Assembly (NCBI RefSeq): GCF_029839275.1
Contig: NZ_JAOCAH010000003.1
Location: forward strand, 248,001-312,000
Source: Pseudomonas sp. GD03944
GTDB lineage: Bacteria > Pseudomonadota > Gammaproteobacteria > Pseudomonadales > Pseudomonadaceae
DNA: 64,000 bases
Reading direction: 5' to 3'
This document shows, piece by piece, positions 17,132 to 28,681 of this stretch. Within the stretch, counting starts at the first letter, position 1, and each line of letters starts with the position of its first letter. Both the position numbers and the translations under genes were made by a program. The notes under the pieces were generated by a model. It did no database searches and had not been told where the DNA came from. It saw only the letters and a list, made by a program, of their open reading frames with translations.

Positions 17132-17395
17132 GGGTCTGTTCCCGTTTCGCTCGCGGCCGCGCCGGAGCCGTTTTTTGCGCAGGAAGGCATAAGGAGAGAG
17201 GTTTGGTGGTTCCAGATGAACGACGAGTAACACCGCACCGCGCAAAAAACGGCCCGGCCCTTCGGGTTGCGCGCCAAATGGCGCGATGCTGCGTTACGGG
17301 ACTTGCCAAGGGAACGACCATTAGCGGCGTCCCGTGCCTTGCCTCGCACCCTTTTTCGCAGCAACGCGGCTCACGCCGAAACGGGAACAGACCCT
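17131..17395. mobile_element. MITE-like element with perfect 19-bp terminal inverted repeats, between gntR and smc
   Basis: AGGGTCTGTTCCCGTTTCG at 17131-17149 is repeated exactly in inverse orientation at 17377-17395, bounding 265 bp without a coding frame. A second, internal perfect 14-bp inverted repeat (GCCGTTTTTTGCGC 17167-17180; GCGCAAAAAACGGC 17240-17253) lies inside. The left end overlaps the gntR stop codon and the right end stops one base before the smc ATG. No transposase is inside and no clear target-site duplication is seen, so a non-autonomous element or a domesticated repeat are both possible. Confidence 0.7.
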
Positions 17396-17396
17396 G

Positions 17397-20300
17397 ATGC
17401 GGTTGAAATCCATCAAGCTGGCGGGCTTCAAGTCCTTCGTCGACCCGACCACGGTGAACTTTCCCAGCAACATGGCGGCCGTGGTCGGCCCCAATGGGTG
17501 CGGCAAGTCGAACATCATCGACGCCGTACGCTGGGTGATGGGCGAGAGTTCCGCGAAGAACCTGCGCGGTGAATCGATGACCGACGTCATCTTCAACGGC
17601 TCCAACACGCGCAAGCCGGTGACCCAGGCGTCCATCGAGCTGATCTTCGACAATTCCGACAGCACCCTGGTGGGCGAGTACGCCGGTTACGCCGAGATTT
17701 CCATCCGCCGCCGGGTGACCCGCGACAGCCAGAACACCTATTTCCTCAACGGCACCAAGTGCCGCCGCCGGGACATCACCGACATTTTCCTCGGCACCGG
17801 CCTGGGGCCGCGCAGCTACTCGATCATCGAGCAGGGCATGATCTCCAAGCTGATCGAAGCCAAGCCCGAGGACCTGCGCAATTTCATCGAGGAAGCCGCC
17901 GGCATCTCCAAGTACAAGGAGCGCCGCCGCGAGACCGAGAACCGCATTCGTCGCACCCACGAGAACCTGGCGCGCCTGACCGACCTGCGCGAAGAGCTGG
18001 AACGCCAGCTCGATCGCCTGCATCGCCAGGCCCAGGCCGCCGAGAAGTACCAGGAGTACAAGGCCGAGGAACGCCAGCTCAAGGCGCAACTGACCGCCCT
18101 GCGCTGGCAGGCGCTGAACGAGCAGGTCGGCCAGCGCGAAGCGGTGATCGGCAACCAGGAAGTCAGCTTCGAAGCGCTGGTGGCCGAGCAGCGCAATGCC
18201 GACGCCAGCATCGAGCGCCTGCGCGACGGGCACCACGAGCTGAGCGAGCGTTTCAACCTGGTGCAGGGCCGCTTCTACTCGGTGGGGGGCGATATCGCCC
18301 GGGTCGAGCAGAGCATCCAGCACGGCCAGCAGCGCCTGCGCCAGTTGCAGGACGACCTGCGCGAAGCCGAGCGGGCGCGCCTGGAGACCGAATCGCACTT
18401 GGGCCACGACCGCACCTTGCTCGCCACCCTGGGCGAAGAGCTGGCGATGCTCGAGCCCGAGCAGGAACTGACCGCCGCCGCGGCCGAAGAGGCTGCCGTC
18501 GGGCTGGAAGACGCCGAAGGCGCCATGCAGGGCTGGCAGGAACAGTGGGACGCCTTCAACCTGCGCTCCGCCGAGCCGCGTCGCCAGGCCGAGGTGCAGC
18601 AGTCGCGCATCCAGCAACTGGAACAGAGCCTGGAGCGCCTGGCCGAGCGCCAGCGCCGGCTGAACGATGAATTGCAGCAACTGGCGGCCGACCCGGAGGA
18701 CGCCGCCATCCTCGAGCTGAGCGAGCAGATCGCCGCCAGCGAGCTGAGCCTGGAAGCCCTGCACGCCGACGAAGAAGAGCAGGCCGAGCGCCTGCAGCGC
18801 CTGCGCACCGAACTGCAAGACGCCGGCCAGGCCCAGCAGCAGGCCCAGGGCGAATTGCAGCGCCTCAACGGTCGCCTGGCGTCACTGGAAGCCCTGCAGC
18901 AGGCTGCTCTCGACCCCGGCAAGGGCACCGGCGACTGGCTGCGCGAGCAGCGCCTGAACGAGCGCCCGCGCCTGGCCGAAGGCCTGCGGGTCGAAGCCGG
19001 CTGGGAGCTGGCGGTGGAAACCGTGCTGGGCGCCGACCTGCAAGCCGTGCTGCTGGACGACTTCAGCGGTCTGGATTTCGCCGGCCTGAGCCAGGGCGAC
19101 CTGCGCCTGGTCAGCCCGGGCAACGCCGGTGCCCGCATGGCTGGAAGCCTGCTGGACAAGGTCGAGGCGGCGCTGGACCTGGCGCCCTGGCTGGGCAAGG
19201 TCAAACCGGTGCAGACCCTGGACGATGCCCTGGCCGGCCGAGCCTCACTGGTGGACGGTGAAAGCCTGATCAGCCGTGACGGCTACTGGGTCGGGCGCAA
19301 TTTCCTGCGGGTGCGCCGTGCCAGCGAAGCGGAAAGCGGCGTGCTGGCCCGCGGCCAGGAAATCGAGCGCCTGGGCCTGGAGCGCGAAGAGCGCGAGGCA
19401 GCACTGGCGCTGCTCGACGAACAACTGCTGAACCTGCGCGAGGCCCAGGGCCAGCAGGAAGAATCCCGCGAGCAACTGCGGCGTCAGTTGCAGGACCAGG
19501 CTCGCCGTCTGGGTGAGCTGAAGGCCCAGCTGTCCGCCGGCCAGGCCAAGGTCGAGCAGCTGACCCTGCGCCGTCGCCGCCTCGATGCCGAACTGCTCGA
19601 ACTCGCCGAGCAGCGCGAGCTGGAACACGAGCAGCTCGGCGAGTCGCGCCTGCACCTGCAGGACGCCCTGGACGCCATGGCCCTCGACACCGAGCAGCGC
19701 GAGGAGCTGATGGCCCGTCGCGATGCCCTGCGCGAACGGCTCGACCGGGTGCGCCAGGAAGCTCGCCAGCACAAGGACCATGCCCACCAGCTGGCCGTGC
19801 GCCTGGGCTCGCTGAAGGCCCAGCACGACTCGACGCGCCAGGCCCTGGAACGCCTGGAGATGCAGGCCGAGCGCCTTCACGAGAAACGCGAGCAGCTCAA
19901 TCTCAACCTCGAAGAAGGCGAGGCGCCGCTGGAAGAGCTGCGCCTGAAGCTGGAAGAGCTGCTCGACAAACGCATGGGCGTGGAAGACGAGCTGAAGCTG
20001 GCGCGCCTGGCCCTGGAAGATGCCGACCGCGAACTGCGCGATGCCGAGAAGCGCCGCTCCCAGGCCGAGCAGCAGGCGCAACTGCTGCGTGGCCAGCTGG
20101 AGCAGCAGCGCATGGAATGGCAGTCGCTGACGGTGCGGCGCAAGGCGTTGCAGGAGCAGCTGCAGGAAGACAACTACGACTTGCACGGTGTGCTGGCGAC
20201 CTTGCCGCCCGAGGCAGGGGAGAAGGCCTGGGAAGAAGAGCTCGAACGCCTGGCGGCGCGCATCCAGCGCCTGGGGCCGATCAACCTGGCGGCCATCGAC

Positions 20301-20885
20301 GAGTACCAGCAGCAATCCGAGCGCAAGCGCTACCTCGATGCCCAGGACGCCGACCTGGTCGAAGCCCTGGAAACCCTGGAAAACGTCATCCGCAAGATCG
20401 ACAAGGAAACGCGCAACCGTTTCAAGGAAACCTTCGACCAAATCAACGGTGGTCTGCAGGCGCTGTTTCCAAAAGTTTTCGGTGGCGGCAACGCTTATTT
20501 GGAACTCACCGGCGAAGATTTACTCGATACCGGTGTAACGATCATGGCGCGTCCGCCTGGCAAGAAGAACAGCACCATCCATTTGCTCTCGGGGGGCGAG
20601 AAAGCGCTCACCGCCCTGGCCCTGGTATTTGCGATCTTCCAGCTCAACCCGGCACCGTTCTGCATGCTCGACGAAGTCGATGCGCCGCTGGACGATGCCA
20701 ACGTCGGCCGCTATGCGCGACTGGTCAAGGAAATGTCGGAGAAAGTGCAGTTCATCTACATCACCCACAACAAGATCGCCATGGAAATGGCCGACCAGTT
20801 GATGGGGGTCACGATGCACGAGCCGGGATGCTCGCGCCTGGTGGCGGTGGACGTGGAAGAGGCATTGGCCATGGTCGATGCGTGA
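17397..20885 (+). CDS. smc: Chromosome segregation ATPase SMC
   Basis: 1162 aa from the ATG at 17397, the conserved MRLKSIKLAGFKSFVDPT start. SMC condenses and organises the nucleoid as a dimer with ScpA/ScpB. Walker A is GPNGCGKS (31-38); long coiled coils rich in Glu, Arg, Gln and Leu run from about 170 to 500 and about 660 to 1000, with a hinge around 510-640. The C-terminal head carries the LSGGEKALTALAL signature and the FCMLDEVDAPLD Walker B motif. The start lies directly beside the terminal repeat of the MITE-like element, which therefore supplies the whole leader and any ribosome-binding site. Confidence 0.96.
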   Translation: MRLKSIKLAGFKSFVDPTTVNFPSNMAAVVGPNGCGKSNIIDAVRWVMGESSAKNLRGESMTDVIFNGSNTRKPVTQASIELIFDNSDSTLVGEYAGYAEISIRRRVTRDSQNTYFLNGTKCRRRDITDIFLGTGLGPRSYSIIEQGMISKLIEAKPEDLRNFIEEAAGISKYKERRRETENRIRRTHENLARLTDLREELERQLDRLHRQAQAAEKYQEYKAEERQLKAQLTALRWQALNEQVGQREAVIGNQEVSFEALVAEQRNADASIERLRDGHHELSERFNLVQGRFYSVGGDIARVEQSIQHGQQRLRQLQDDLREAERARLETESHLGHDRTLLATLGEELAMLEPEQELTAAAAEEAAVGLEDAEGAMQGWQEQWDAFNLRSAEPRRQAEVQQSRIQQLEQSLERLAERQRRLNDELQQLAADPEDAAILELSEQIAASELSLEALHADEEEQAERLQRLRTELQDAGQAQQQAQGELQRLNGRLASLEALQQAALDPGKGTGDWLREQRLNERPRLAEGLRVEAGWELAVETVLGADLQAVLLDDFSGLDFAGLSQGDLRLVSPGNAGARMAGSLLDKVEAALDLAPWLGKVKPVQTLDDALAGRASLVDGESLISRDGYWVGRNFLRVRRASEAESGVLARGQEIERLGLEREEREAALALLDEQLLNLREAQGQQEESREQLRRQLQDQARRLGELKAQLSAGQAKVEQLTLRRRRLDAELLELAEQRELEHEQLGESRLHLQDALDAMALDTEQREELMARRDALRERLDRVRQEARQHKDHAHQLAVRLGSLKAQHDSTRQALERLEMQAERLHEKREQLNLNLEEGEAPLEELRLKLEELLDKRMGVEDELKLARLALEDADRELRDAEKRRSQAEQQAQLLRGQLEQQRMEWQSLTVRRKALQEQLQEDNYDLHGVLATLPPEAGEKAWEEELERLAARIQRLGPINLAAIDEYQQQSERKRYLDAQDADLVEALETLENVIRKIDKETRNRFKETFDQINGGLQALFPKVFGGGNAYLELTGEDLLDTGVTIMARPPGKKNSTIHLLSGGEKALTALALVFAIFQLNPAPFCMLDEVDAPLDDANVGRYARLVKEMSEKVQFIYITHNKIAMEMADQLMGVTMHEPGCSRLVAVDVEEALAMVDA

Positions 20886-20951
20886 CGGATGGCAATCGGC
20901 CTGCATGGTCTTGATTTGTGACGTTTATAACGAACGGCCAGCGGTGTAAAG

Positions 20952-20987
20952 TTGCCTTTCGTCGTGCTAGCTTAATGCCCACTTTTG
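20952..20987 (+). promoter_or_regulatory. Upstream element shared with dnaX (zipA copy)
   Basis: The block starts with TTGCC, has GCTAGC at 20966-20971 and ends in GCCCACTTTTG. The same elements in the same order and almost the same spacing occur upstream of dnaX at 28624-28658. Probably a promoter core for zipA, located about 120-155 bp before its start. Confidence 0.45.
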
Positions 20988-21105
20988 TTGCACGTGCGAA
21001 ACGCCAGCCAGATCATGGAGTTGGCCGCACGTTTTAGCGTCATAGAAGCAGGGGGCGGACGCTCTGCTTCCACATAAAAATTTTTGTTAGGGGTCAAGGT
21101 ATTTC

Positions 21106-24362
<3,257 letters not shown>

Positions 24363-24369
24363 GTGTGTG

Positions 24370-24395
24370 AGCGGGCCGGAGCATGCCGGCCCGCT
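24370..24395. terminator. Hairpin between convergent ligA and HU-like gene
   Basis: AGCGGGCCGG / CCGGCCCGCT form a perfect ten-base stem with a short loop, eight bases past ligA. There is no T-tract, so termination activity is uncertain; by position it could serve both convergent genes. Confidence 0.5.
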
Positions 24396-24408
24396 GGCCT
24401 GGCGCGAC

Positions 24409-24687
24409 TTAGTTGATGGCGTCGGTCAGGGCTTTGGCCGGTACGTACTTGACCACTTTCTTGGCAGCGATCTCGATGGCCTTGCCGGTCTGCGGGTTGC
24501 GGCCGGTGCGGGCAGGGCGCTCGCTGACCTTGAGTTTGCCGATACCCGGCAGGGTGATTTCGCCGCCGTTCTCCAGAGCGTCGCTGACGATTTCGCTGAG
24601 TTGCTCCAGCGCGGCGCGTACGGTTGCCTTCGGGCTGTCGATGGCTTCAGCGATATCGCCGATCAGTTGGTCTTTGGTGATGGCCAT
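24409..24687 (-). CDS. HU/IHF-family DNA-binding protein
   Basis: 92 aa, standard HU size. Contains the HU signature GEITLPGIGKLKVSERPARTGRNPQTG with the DNA-intercalating arm Pro in the NPQTG turn. Dimeric nucleoid protein that bends DNA. The N-terminus (MAITKDQLIGDIAEAI) resembles the HupN-type HU paralogue of Pseudomonas more than HupA or HupB, but that is from memory, so no symbol is given. Convergent with ligA. Confidence 0.9.
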   Translation of the reverse strand: MAITKDQLIGDIAEAIDSPKATVRAALEQLSEIVSDALENGGEITLPGIGKLKVSERPARTGRNPQTGKAIEIAAKKVVKYVPAKALTDAIN

Positions 24688-24943
24688 TGTGTTGCTCCTT
24701 GAATAGGTAAGGGTGCGTTATGCGATGCCCCGCGCAGCCTACTGCGATTGAGTGACGCCGGCACCGTTTATATGCGGGCGGCCGCGCCAACGAGACCAGT
24801 GTGTGACCTGCGTCAATGCTGGAAATTCCCTGGGGGCAGAATCCCGGGCCAGAGCCGTTCCCGGGCTTCGGTCGGGGCAGCGGCTTTAGGCAGTCCGGTG
24901 GTCTACGCTTGGTGGTACATCGCCATTATGCGGAGTACCCATC

Positions 24944-26578
24944 ATGCTGCGTGCCTTTGCCGATCTGGGCTTTCGCTGGAAAATCGCTCTCCCCATTCTG
25001 CTGTTGGCGGTGCTGCTGGTGACCATGGGGGTGCTGGGCATGCGTGGCATCGCCCAGGTGGCCGACTCCAGCACCACGCTGACCAACCGTTACCTGCCGG
25101 GCATCAGCCTGCTGCTCAACGCCGACCGTGACCTGTACCAGGCGCTGGTTGCCGAGCGGGGCACCCTGGACGAAAGCGCGGACAGCCATATCGAGGCGCT
25201 GCGAGCCTCCCATGCGGAAAACCTGCAGCAGGCGCAGAAGCGCGTGCACGACTTCGCCGCCATGCAGCCGGGCAGCGAAGCGCTGCAACTGGTGGCCCAG
25301 TTCGACCAGGGTTTCGCGCAGTGGAAAGCCACGTCGCAGCGGGTGCTGCAATTGCGCGAGACCGACCCGGAGGCGGCCAGTGCCCTGAGCTTCGGCGACA
25401 GCGAGGTGCAGTTCGAAGCGATGCGTTCGGCCATCGACAAGCTGGGTGAGCTGGAAGACCAGGCGGCCAACGCCGAGGGAACGGCAGCGATCTCGCTGGG
25501 CGAGACCCTGGCCTGGCAACAAGGCGCGGTCATTGCCGTCGGCCTGGCCGTGTGCCTGGTGCTGGTGGTCGGCTTCCCGATCCTGGTGACCCGTCCGCTG
25601 CACAACCTGTTGAACCGGATCGAGCAGATCGCCGACGGCGACGGCGACCTGCGGGTGCGCCTGGACGTGCTGTCGAAGGATGAACTCGGGCAGCTCAGCC
25701 ACGCCTTCAACCGCTTCCTGGACAAGCTGCAGCCGCTGATCAAGGAGGTCGGACGGGTCACCGGCGAGGTTGCCGATTCCGCCCAGAGCCTGGCAGGCAT
25801 GGCGGCGGCCAACGACCGGCTGATCAGCAGCGAGCACGCCGCGGTCGACCAGGTCAGCACCGCCGCCACGGAAATGAGCGTGGCGGTGCACGAAGTCGCG
25901 CGCAATGCCCAGACCGCTGCGGACGCCGCGCGCAGTGCCGAGGCGCAATCGCGTGAAGGCGCTCAGGTGGTAGGGGCGACCATTCATTCGATCCGCCAAC
26001 TGGCCCAGGAAGTGGAAAGCGCCTCGGACACCATTCTCACCCTGGAGCAGGAAGCGGCCAATATCGGCACGGTGCTGGCAGTGATCCGCGGCATCGCCGA
26101 GCAGACCAACCTGCTGGCGCTCAACGCCGCCATCGAGGCGGCCAGGGCAGGGGAGCAGGGGCGTGGCTTCGCCGTGGTGGCGGATGAGGTGCGCGCGCTG
26201 GCGGCCCGCACCCAGGAGTCGACCAAGGACATCCAGACCATGATCCAGCGCCTGCAGGCCGGCGTGCAGAATGCGGTCAAGGCCACCCATTCCGGCAGTG
26301 CCCGGGCGCGACAGAGCGTCGAACAGGCAGCCGGGGTCGATCAGGCGCTCAACGACACCAGCGACTCGGTGCAGCGCATCAACGACATGGCCGCGCAGAT
26401 CGCCACCGCCTGCGAAGAGCAGAGCAGCGTGACCGAGGAAATCGCCCGCAACATCAGCGATATCCGCGATCTGTCCAACGAAGCGGCGCAGACCTCGGAG
26501 CAGAGTACCCAGGCCAGCCGGCGCCTGTCGGAGCTGTCCTCGGGCCTGGCGCAACTGGTCGGGCGTTTCCGCGTCTAG
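24944..26578 (+). CDS. Methyl-accepting chemotaxis protein
   Basis: 544 aa transmembrane chemoreceptor. First membrane helix at about 14-33 ([20 protein letters not shown]), periplasmic domain of about 150 residues with the helical look of a four-helix-bundle sensor, second helix near 195-213 ([21 protein letters not shown]), then HAMP and a C-terminal signalling domain. The hairpin tip motif [37 protein letters not shown] is visible near 385. No CheR-binding pentapeptide at the C-terminus. Ligand unknown. Confidence 0.92.
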   Translation: MLRAFADLGFRWKIALPILLLAVLLVTMGVLGMRGIAQVADSSTTLTNRYLPGISLLLNADRDLYQALVAERGTLDESADSHIEALRASHAENLQQAQKRVHDFAAMQPGSEALQLVAQFDQGFAQWKATSQRVLQLRETDPEAASALSFGDSEVQFEAMRSAIDKLGELEDQAANAEGTAAISLGETLAWQQGAVIAVGLAVCLVLVVGFPILVTRPLHNLLNRIEQIADGDGDLRVRLDVLSKDELGQLSHAFNRFLDKLQPLIKEVGRVTGEVADSAQSLAGMAAANDRLISSEHAAVDQVSTAATEMSVAVHEVARNAQTAADAARSAEAQSREGAQVVGATIHSIRQLAQEVESASDTILTLEQEAANIGTVLAVIRGIAEQTNLLALNAAIEAARAGEQGRGFAVVADEVRALAARTQESTKDIQTMIQRLQAGVQNAVKATHSGSARARQSVEQAAGVDQALNDTSDSVQRINDMAAQIATACEEQSSVTEEIARNISDIRDLSNEAAQTSEQSTQASRRLSELSSGLAQLVGRFRV

Positions 26579-26607
26579 TCATATTGGATGCTAAGTGCTT
26601 GAAGCAG

Positions 26608-26635
26608 TTGTAAGTTTGTTTCAAGCCGGTACAAT
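26608..26635 (+). promoter_or_regulatory. Probable sigma-70 promoter of the 4.5S RNA gene
   Basis: TTGTAA (26608-26613), 16-bp spacer, TACAAT (26630-26635), about 34 bp before the mature RNA 5' end. A perfect GCTCAC / GTGAGC hairpin (26643-26648, 26655-26660) lies in the predicted leader and is probably removed on processing. Confidence 0.6.
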
Positions 26636-26668
26636 GGCGCCGGCTCACTGCTAGGTGAGCTGCGTTAT

Positions 26669-26778
26669 GGTGGCCCTGTCGGTCCCCCCGCAACGATTAC
26701 CCGTGAACCTGGTCAGATCCGGAAGGAAGCAGCCACAGCGGGAACATTGTGTGCCGGGGTGTGGCTGGCGGGGTCGCC
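26669..26778 (+). ncRNA. ffs: 4.5S RNA (signal recognition particle RNA)
   Basis: The universally conserved SRP core is present around 26708-26740 (GGTCAGATCCGGAAGGAAGC with the adjacent AGCC), with the matching 3' half GTGTGCCGGGGTGTGGCTGG. Outer ends GGTGGCCC (26669-26676) and GGGGTCGCC (26770-26778) pair, allowing G-U pairs, so the boundaries follow from the closing helix. This RNA binds Ffh for co-translational membrane targeting. The 350 bp from here to the next gene (27129) show no gene or clear structure. Confidence 0.95.
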
Positions 26779-27128
26779 TCCATTCTCCAGGTCCTCGATT
26801 CTGCAGGGCTTGCCCCGATCAAAAATCTCGACGTGTGACAGTGCGTGGTACGCCTGAAGGGTGCTCCGTGCGATTGGCCCTGCTCGATGAATGACCTTCT
26901 CGCCTGAGTTCTCCACGCCATAGCCACGCCTGGCGACGCTTGCCTGAGCCGCGCGCTGTCTGAGCGCTTCGTTGGGGGCTTTCCCGGTTGGCGCGTCACC
27001 GCTGTTGGCGCGTCGCAAAAAGTGGATCAGTGAATAAGTCGCGAATTGGATCAAGACCCTGGCCGTCTTCATTACCAGAATCGGCGCAGACGTCATTCAC
27101 GCTTCCACTTCCAAAAGGGTAATGCTCC

Positions 27129-27578
27129 ATGAATCGTTTGAACTGGTTCGAGGTTTCGTCCGGTGCGGCCAAGGCGCTCGGCGGTCTGCACCATTTCGTG
27201 ACCACGGCGACAAACCTGCCGCCTCAGATCATCCACCTGGTGTTCCTCCGGGTGTCGCAGATCAACGGGTGCGCGCACTGCATCGACATCCATTCACGGG
27301 ACCTGCTCAAAGAGGGCATGTCGGTCGACAAGCTGGTCCTGGTGCCGGTCTGGCACGAAGCGGCCTATCTGTTTTCCGAGCAGGAGCGTTCCGCGTTGGC
27401 GTGGGCGGAAGAGGTGACCCGGGTCAGCGAAACGCATGTTTCCGACGAGGCTTATGCCGCGGCGTCGGCAGCTTTCGCCGAGAAGGACTTGGTCGACCTG
27501 ACAGTGGCCATCGCGGCGATGAACGCGTTCAACCGGTTGGGTGTCAGCTTTCGTTTGAGTCCTGCTGCCAAGGCGTGA
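27129..27578 (+). CDS. Carboxymuconolactone decarboxylase / AhpD-family protein
   Basis: 149 aa, single CMD domain. It has the AhpD-type redox motif: Cys48 and Cys51 in INGCAHCIDIHSRD with His55, so a disulfide-reductase or peroxidase-partner role is likelier than a true ring-cleavage decarboxylase. Start is the ATG at 27129. Stand-alone, ended by a terminator shared with the convergent neighbour. Physiological substrate unknown. Confidence 0.88.
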   Translation: MNRLNWFEVSSGAAKALGGLHHFVTTATNLPPQIIHLVFLRVSQINGCAHCIDIHSRDLLKEGMSVDKLVLVPVWHEAAYLFSEQERSALAWAEEVTRVSETHVSDEAYAAASAAFAEKDLVDLTVAIAAMNAFNRLGVSFRLSPAAKA

Positions 27579-27599
27579 GTAGCGCTGCGTCGCGCCCAT

Positions 27600-27631
27600 G
27601 AAAAAGCCCCGCCGAAGCGGGGCTTTTTTGT
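27600..27631. terminator. Bidirectional terminator
   Basis: AAAAAGCCCCGC / GCGGGGCTTTTTT hairpin flanked by an A-run and a T-run, placed between the convergent genes at 27129 and 27644. Confidence 0.88.
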
Positions 27632-27643
27632 GTGAGGGGTGAA

Positions 27644-27931
27644 TCAGGCGTGGTGGTAGCTGAGGACGCTGTCCTGCTCCTTCAGCGCCTTGCGCAGTTC
27701 CACCGGGATGTTGCCGGCGCGTACCGCCAGCTCCAGACGGATCTCTTCCAGGCTCTGGGTGAAGGCCTGGGTGTCGTTCAGTTGCGTGGCGCTGAGCACC
27801 CGGCTGTAGGCGGTGGCGTCACCTTCATCGATCAGCGAGAGGACGACGCTGCCGTCCGGGCGTGGGGCGCTGAACGCGGTACGCAGCGGATTGAACAGAC
27901 GGTCGGCGAACTGGCGATTAATGGCTTGCAT
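27644..27931 (-). CDS. DUF3509-like Pseudomonas protein
   Basis: 95 aa from the ATG at 27931, which has AAGGAG seven bases upstream. The pattern INRQFADRL...PRPDGSVVLSLIDEG...VLSATQLNDTQAFTQSLEEIRLELAVRAGNIP resembles the small DUF3509 proteins common in Pseudomonas; this assignment is by eye. Soluble, no signal peptide, no catalytic motif. Function unknown. It may be cotranscribed with the 73-aa gene upstream (72-bp gap). Confidence 0.75.
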   Translation of the reverse strand: MQAINRQFADRLFNPLRTAFSAPRPDGSVVLSLIDEGDATAYSRVLSATQLNDTQAFTQSLEEIRLELAVRAGNIPVELRKALKEQDSVLSYHHA

Positions 27932-28003
27932 CAATGAACTCCTTCCTAGAGGGAAACCCTATGACCCGGGTGTTCTTCAGAAGTTTCGCGATGGCCTGGT
28001 GGC

Positions 28004-28225
28004 TCAGGCCATCAGCGACTGGCGCGTGCGCTCGATCACCTGCTGCAGCGATTCCTCGCTGTACTGGCCGGGATACAGGCGCTGGGTGTGCTGGGCGATA
28101 CCGGCCTTGTTGACCACGGTAAAGCTGAAGCTGCCTTTGCGCGCCGCGATGATGCGGCAGTCGAACGGCGCAAATGCGCTGGAGAGGGTGCGAATGGCAT
28201 CCTGAATCTGGTGATGTGTATTCAT
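28004..28225 (-). CDS. Small hypothetical protein, 73 aa
   Basis: ATG at 28225 preceded by AGGAAAC. Sequence has an N-terminal helix (IQDAIRTLSSAF), a beta-rich middle (DCRIIAARKGSFSFTVVNKAG) and a C-terminal helix (YSEESLQQVIERTRQSLM); this alpha-beta-beta-alpha pattern is similar in outline to its neighbour at 27644, so the two may be distant paralogues. I do not recognise the family. Coding character is supported by the ribosome-binding site and codon use. The 456-bp gap from here to dnaX holds only the shared promoter element at 28624. Confidence 0.65.
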   Translation of the reverse strand: MNTHHQIQDAIRTLSSAFAPFDCRIIAARKGSFSFTVVNKAGIAQHTQRLYPGQYSEESLQQVIERTRQSLMA

Positions 28226-28623
28226 TATTTATGTTTCCTAAAACTACGGGCGCATCATGCGCTGAATAAAGCTCCAGTCCGCTGCGTGAAAGGTCGCGGA
28301 GTGTGTCTGATCGGAGCAGGTCGGCACGCGAAAGTTCCCGGTGACGGGCTTCGGCGGGTCTGTACTTCGGAGGCGGGCTTGAGTCAGCGCTTGCGCGAGA
28401 CGGCCAGATCAGTCAGCAGGTGGGGTCGTGGCAGAGTGGCTTGCCGCGCGGTGCGAGGCGAATTCTGCAGGATCCAACGAGGGGGCCAGGAAGGCCGGAT
28501 GACTTACAGCTTGGTACGAACGGCGCGGATGATAACCGGCTGATTAAAAATTAGCCAGCTAAATGTTCGTGTTATTTCATCGATTGCAGGAAGCGGCGGC
28601 GCATCATGTTCGTGGGATGCAAC

Positions 28624-28658
28624 TTGGCCGTTGTTCCGCTAGCATTAGCCCACTTTTG
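28624..28658 (+). promoter_or_regulatory. Upstream element shared with zipA (dnaX copy)
   Basis: TTGGCC, then GCTAGC at 28638-28643 and GCCCACTTTTG to 28658, matching the zipA upstream block element by element with one base less spacing. It ends 23 bp before the dnaX ATG, so it probably spans the promoter core and transcription start. Confidence 0.5.
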
Positions 28659-28681
28659 CTTTCCTCCCGCGACGGTTTTCG

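Noticed and set aside
26655..26894. 79-codon frame over the SRP RNA
   Set aside because: It overlaps the conserved 4.5S RNA and shows no protein features.
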